A stretch of DNA of 6,496 bases from Gemmatimonadota bacterium (GTDB lineage: Bacteria > Gemmatimonadota > Gemmatimonadetes > JACCXV01): NCBI GenBank assembly GCA_013696835.1, contig JACCXV010000393.1:1-6496 (forward strand), given 5' to 3'. Below the pieces are notes generated by a model that was given only the letters and a program-made list of their open reading frames with translations, searched no databases and was not told where the DNA came from. This document shows, piece by piece, positions 5,228 through 6,496 of the stretch. Position 1 is the first letter of the stretch; each line of letters begins with the position of its first letter. Position numbers and translations under genes: made by a program.

Positions 5228-6496
5228 GCGCTCGGCTCGGAGCGACCGCCGGTGAACGTAGCGTGGCGGAGGGACCGCAGGTGTTCGTTCGCCCGGGACG
5301 CTCCCCGAGCCAGGCGGCGGCGGATGTGCGCCGCACGGGCTCCGCAGGGCCGGTCGATCCGCGGCTGACCGTGCTCGCGCTCTCGCTGGTCGCCTTCGGT
5401 CTGCTCATGGTCTACAGCGCCAGCTCGATGCTCAGCATGATGCGTTTCGAGAACGGGCATGCCTTCCTCGAGAGCCAGGCGATCAAGGCGGTCCTGGGGA
5501 TCGCGATCATGTTCGCGATCGCGCGCGTGGACTACCACGCCTGGTCGGGCCTCGCGGGGCCGATGCTCTGGGGAAGCCTGGCGCTGCTCGCGCTCACCGT
5601 TCTCCCCGGCACCGAGAGCCTCACCCCGGAGATCAACGGCGCCCGCCGCTGGATCGCCCTGCCGGGATTCAGCTTCCAGCCGTCCGAGCTCGTCCGCCTC
5701 GTGACGGTGCTCTGGCTCGCGGCGAGCCTCGCGGGCCGCCCGGAGCGGCTGGCGAGCTTCCGGCGCGGCACGCTCAGGCTGTGCATCCCGCCCGCGATCG
5801 GCTTCGCCCTGCTCGTGCTGCAGCCGGATTTCGGCAGCGGTCTCTTCCTGGCGCTGATGGTGGCGACGATGCTTTTCCTCGGCGGCGTGCCGTTGCGCCA
5901 CCTGTTCGCTCTCGCCGCCTGCGCGGTGCCGGCCCTGGTATGGCTCGCGGTGGCCGAGCCGTACCGCATCCAGCGGCTGCTAGCCTTCCGGGACCCCGAC
6001 AAGTACCTCGAGAGCCTCAGCTACCAGGTGCATCAGTCGCTGATCAGTCTGGGGTCGGGTGGGCTGCTCGGCGTGGGGGTCGGATCGAGCAAGCAGAAGT
6101 TCCTGTTCCTCCCCGAGGCGCACACCGACTTCATCTTTGCGATCATCGGCGAGGAGCTGGGCTTCGCCGGCGCGGGGCTCACGCTCGCCGCATTCGTCTA
6201 TCTCGCCGTGGTGGGATACCGGACGGCCCGGCGGGCGCCCGACGACTTCGGGCTGCTGCTCGGCGGCGGGCTCACCGCCACGCTGGTGCTGGGCAGCCTG
6301 TTCAACATCGGGGTGGCCACCGGGAACCTGCCGACCACCGGCCTCACGCTGCCGTTCATCAGCTACGGCGCGACCTCGCTCACGGTGAGCCTCGCCGCCG
6401 TCGGAGTGCTGATGAACCTGTCACGTCCGCGCCGGCCCGCAGACAGGGTCCTGCACTCGCTGCGCGCCGCGGAGGGGAGCAGCGGCAGGCCGCGAC
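5224..6496 (+). CDS. ftsW: FtsW, septal peptidoglycan glycosyltransferase (SEDS family); 3' end cut off by window
   Basis: Integral membrane SEDS protein that polymerises lipid II at the division septum with its partner class B PBP (FtsI, expected upstream of murE). The frame runs 424 codons to the window end without a stop, and the last membrane segment is already complete, so only a short tail is missing. About ten membrane segments are visible, the first near residues 48-67, after a cytoplasmic stretch of about 45 residues. Motifs: NGARRWI (138-144), QPSEL (152-156), QPDFGSG (200-206), SSKQKFLFLPEAHTDFIFA with the probable catalytic D302, GEELGF, LPTTGLTLPFISYGATS. The tightly linked mur genes and the GLTLPFISYG form favour FtsW over RodA. 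The start GTG overlaps the murD stop (GTGA) and follows AAGGA at 5213-5217 by 6 nt. GTG 5281, 7 nt after GGAGGG, is a second candidate. Confidence 0.95.
   Translation, partial: MSARLGATAGERSVAEGPQVFVRPGRSPSQAAADVRRTGSAGPVDPRLTVLALSLVAFGLLMVYSASSMLSMMRFENGHAFLESQAIKAVLGIAIMFAIARVDYHAWSGLAGPMLWGSLALLALTVLPGTESLTPEINGARRWIALPGFSFQPSELVRLVTVLWLAASLAGRPERLASFRRGTLRLCIPPAIGFALLVLQPDFGSGLFLALMVATMLFLGGVPLRHLFALAACAVPALVWLAVAEPYRIQRLLAFRDPDKYLESLSYQVHQSLISLGSGGLLGVGVGSSKQKFLFLPEAHTDFIFAIIGEELGFAGAGLTLAAFVYLAVVGYRTARRAPDDFGLLLGGGLTATLVLGSLFNIGVATGNLPTTGLTLPFISYGATSLTVSLAAVGVLMNLSRPRRPADRVLHSLRAAEGSSGRPR
5268..5273 (+). promoter_or_regulatory. Alternative ribosome binding site for ftsW at GTG 5281
   Basis: GGAGGG precedes an in-frame GTG at 5281 with 7 nt between. 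This start would shorten the cytoplasmic N-terminus of FtsW by 19 residues and leave all membrane segments intact. It competes with the start at 5224. Confidence 0.35.

Noticed and set aside
5113..5901. Minus-strand open frame of 262 codons over the murD end and ftsW
   Set aside because: Antisense shadow; its Glu/Arg/His-rich product mirrors ftsW membrane codons.
5224..6496. RodA instead of FtsW
   Set aside because: The two are homologous, but position directly after murD and the LPTTGLTLPFISYG form fit FtsW better.

Overview
This window is a GC-rich (about 70% by eye) piece of a division and cell wall (dcw) cluster. It reads entirely on the + strand in the order murE (5' end missing), murF, mraY, murD, ftsW (3' end missing). 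All five reading frames are open and carry their family hallmarks, so this is housekeeping DNA. I see no mobile element, CRISPR array, tRNA, rRNA or unknown accessory gene.

Organism: a bacterium with very high GC coding DNA and probably a meso-diaminopimelate peptidoglycan, because MurE carries the DNPR amino-acid-recognition motif. The gene order is the common bacterial dcw order, so it does not identify a phylum. The HKG form of a MurD motif and the general style of the proteins make me think weakly of Gemmatimonadota, but the window does not prove this.

Layout: 1-1146 murE C-terminal three quarters; 1139-2584 murF, overlapping murE by 8 nt; 2584-3669 mraY, sharing one base with the murF stop (TGATG); 3670-3772 a 103-nt spacer, the only real gap; 3773-5227 murD; 5224-6496 ftsW, overlapping murD by 4 nt (GTGA) and still open at the window end. 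The overlaps indicate one transcript with translational coupling. No convincing promoter or terminator is visible.

How the genes work together: MurD, MurE and MurF are the ATP-dependent cytoplasmic ligases that add D-Glu, the diamino acid and D-Ala-D-Ala to UDP-MurNAc-L-Ala. MraY moves phospho-MurNAc-pentapeptide onto undecaprenyl phosphate to make lipid I. After MurG makes lipid II (murG is expected just downstream), FtsW polymerises it at the division septum.

The most interesting structure that the genes do not explain is at the junctions. Each of the four carries a perfect inverted repeat of 7-10 bp that overlaps or abuts the start region of the next gene. These could hide ribosome binding sites until the upstream gene is translated. 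In such GC-rich DNA some or all may be chance. A few substitutions in normally conserved motifs (MurE GKGDE, MurF GLPN, FtsW SYGATS) are also recorded. I found no evidence of a previously undescribed system.
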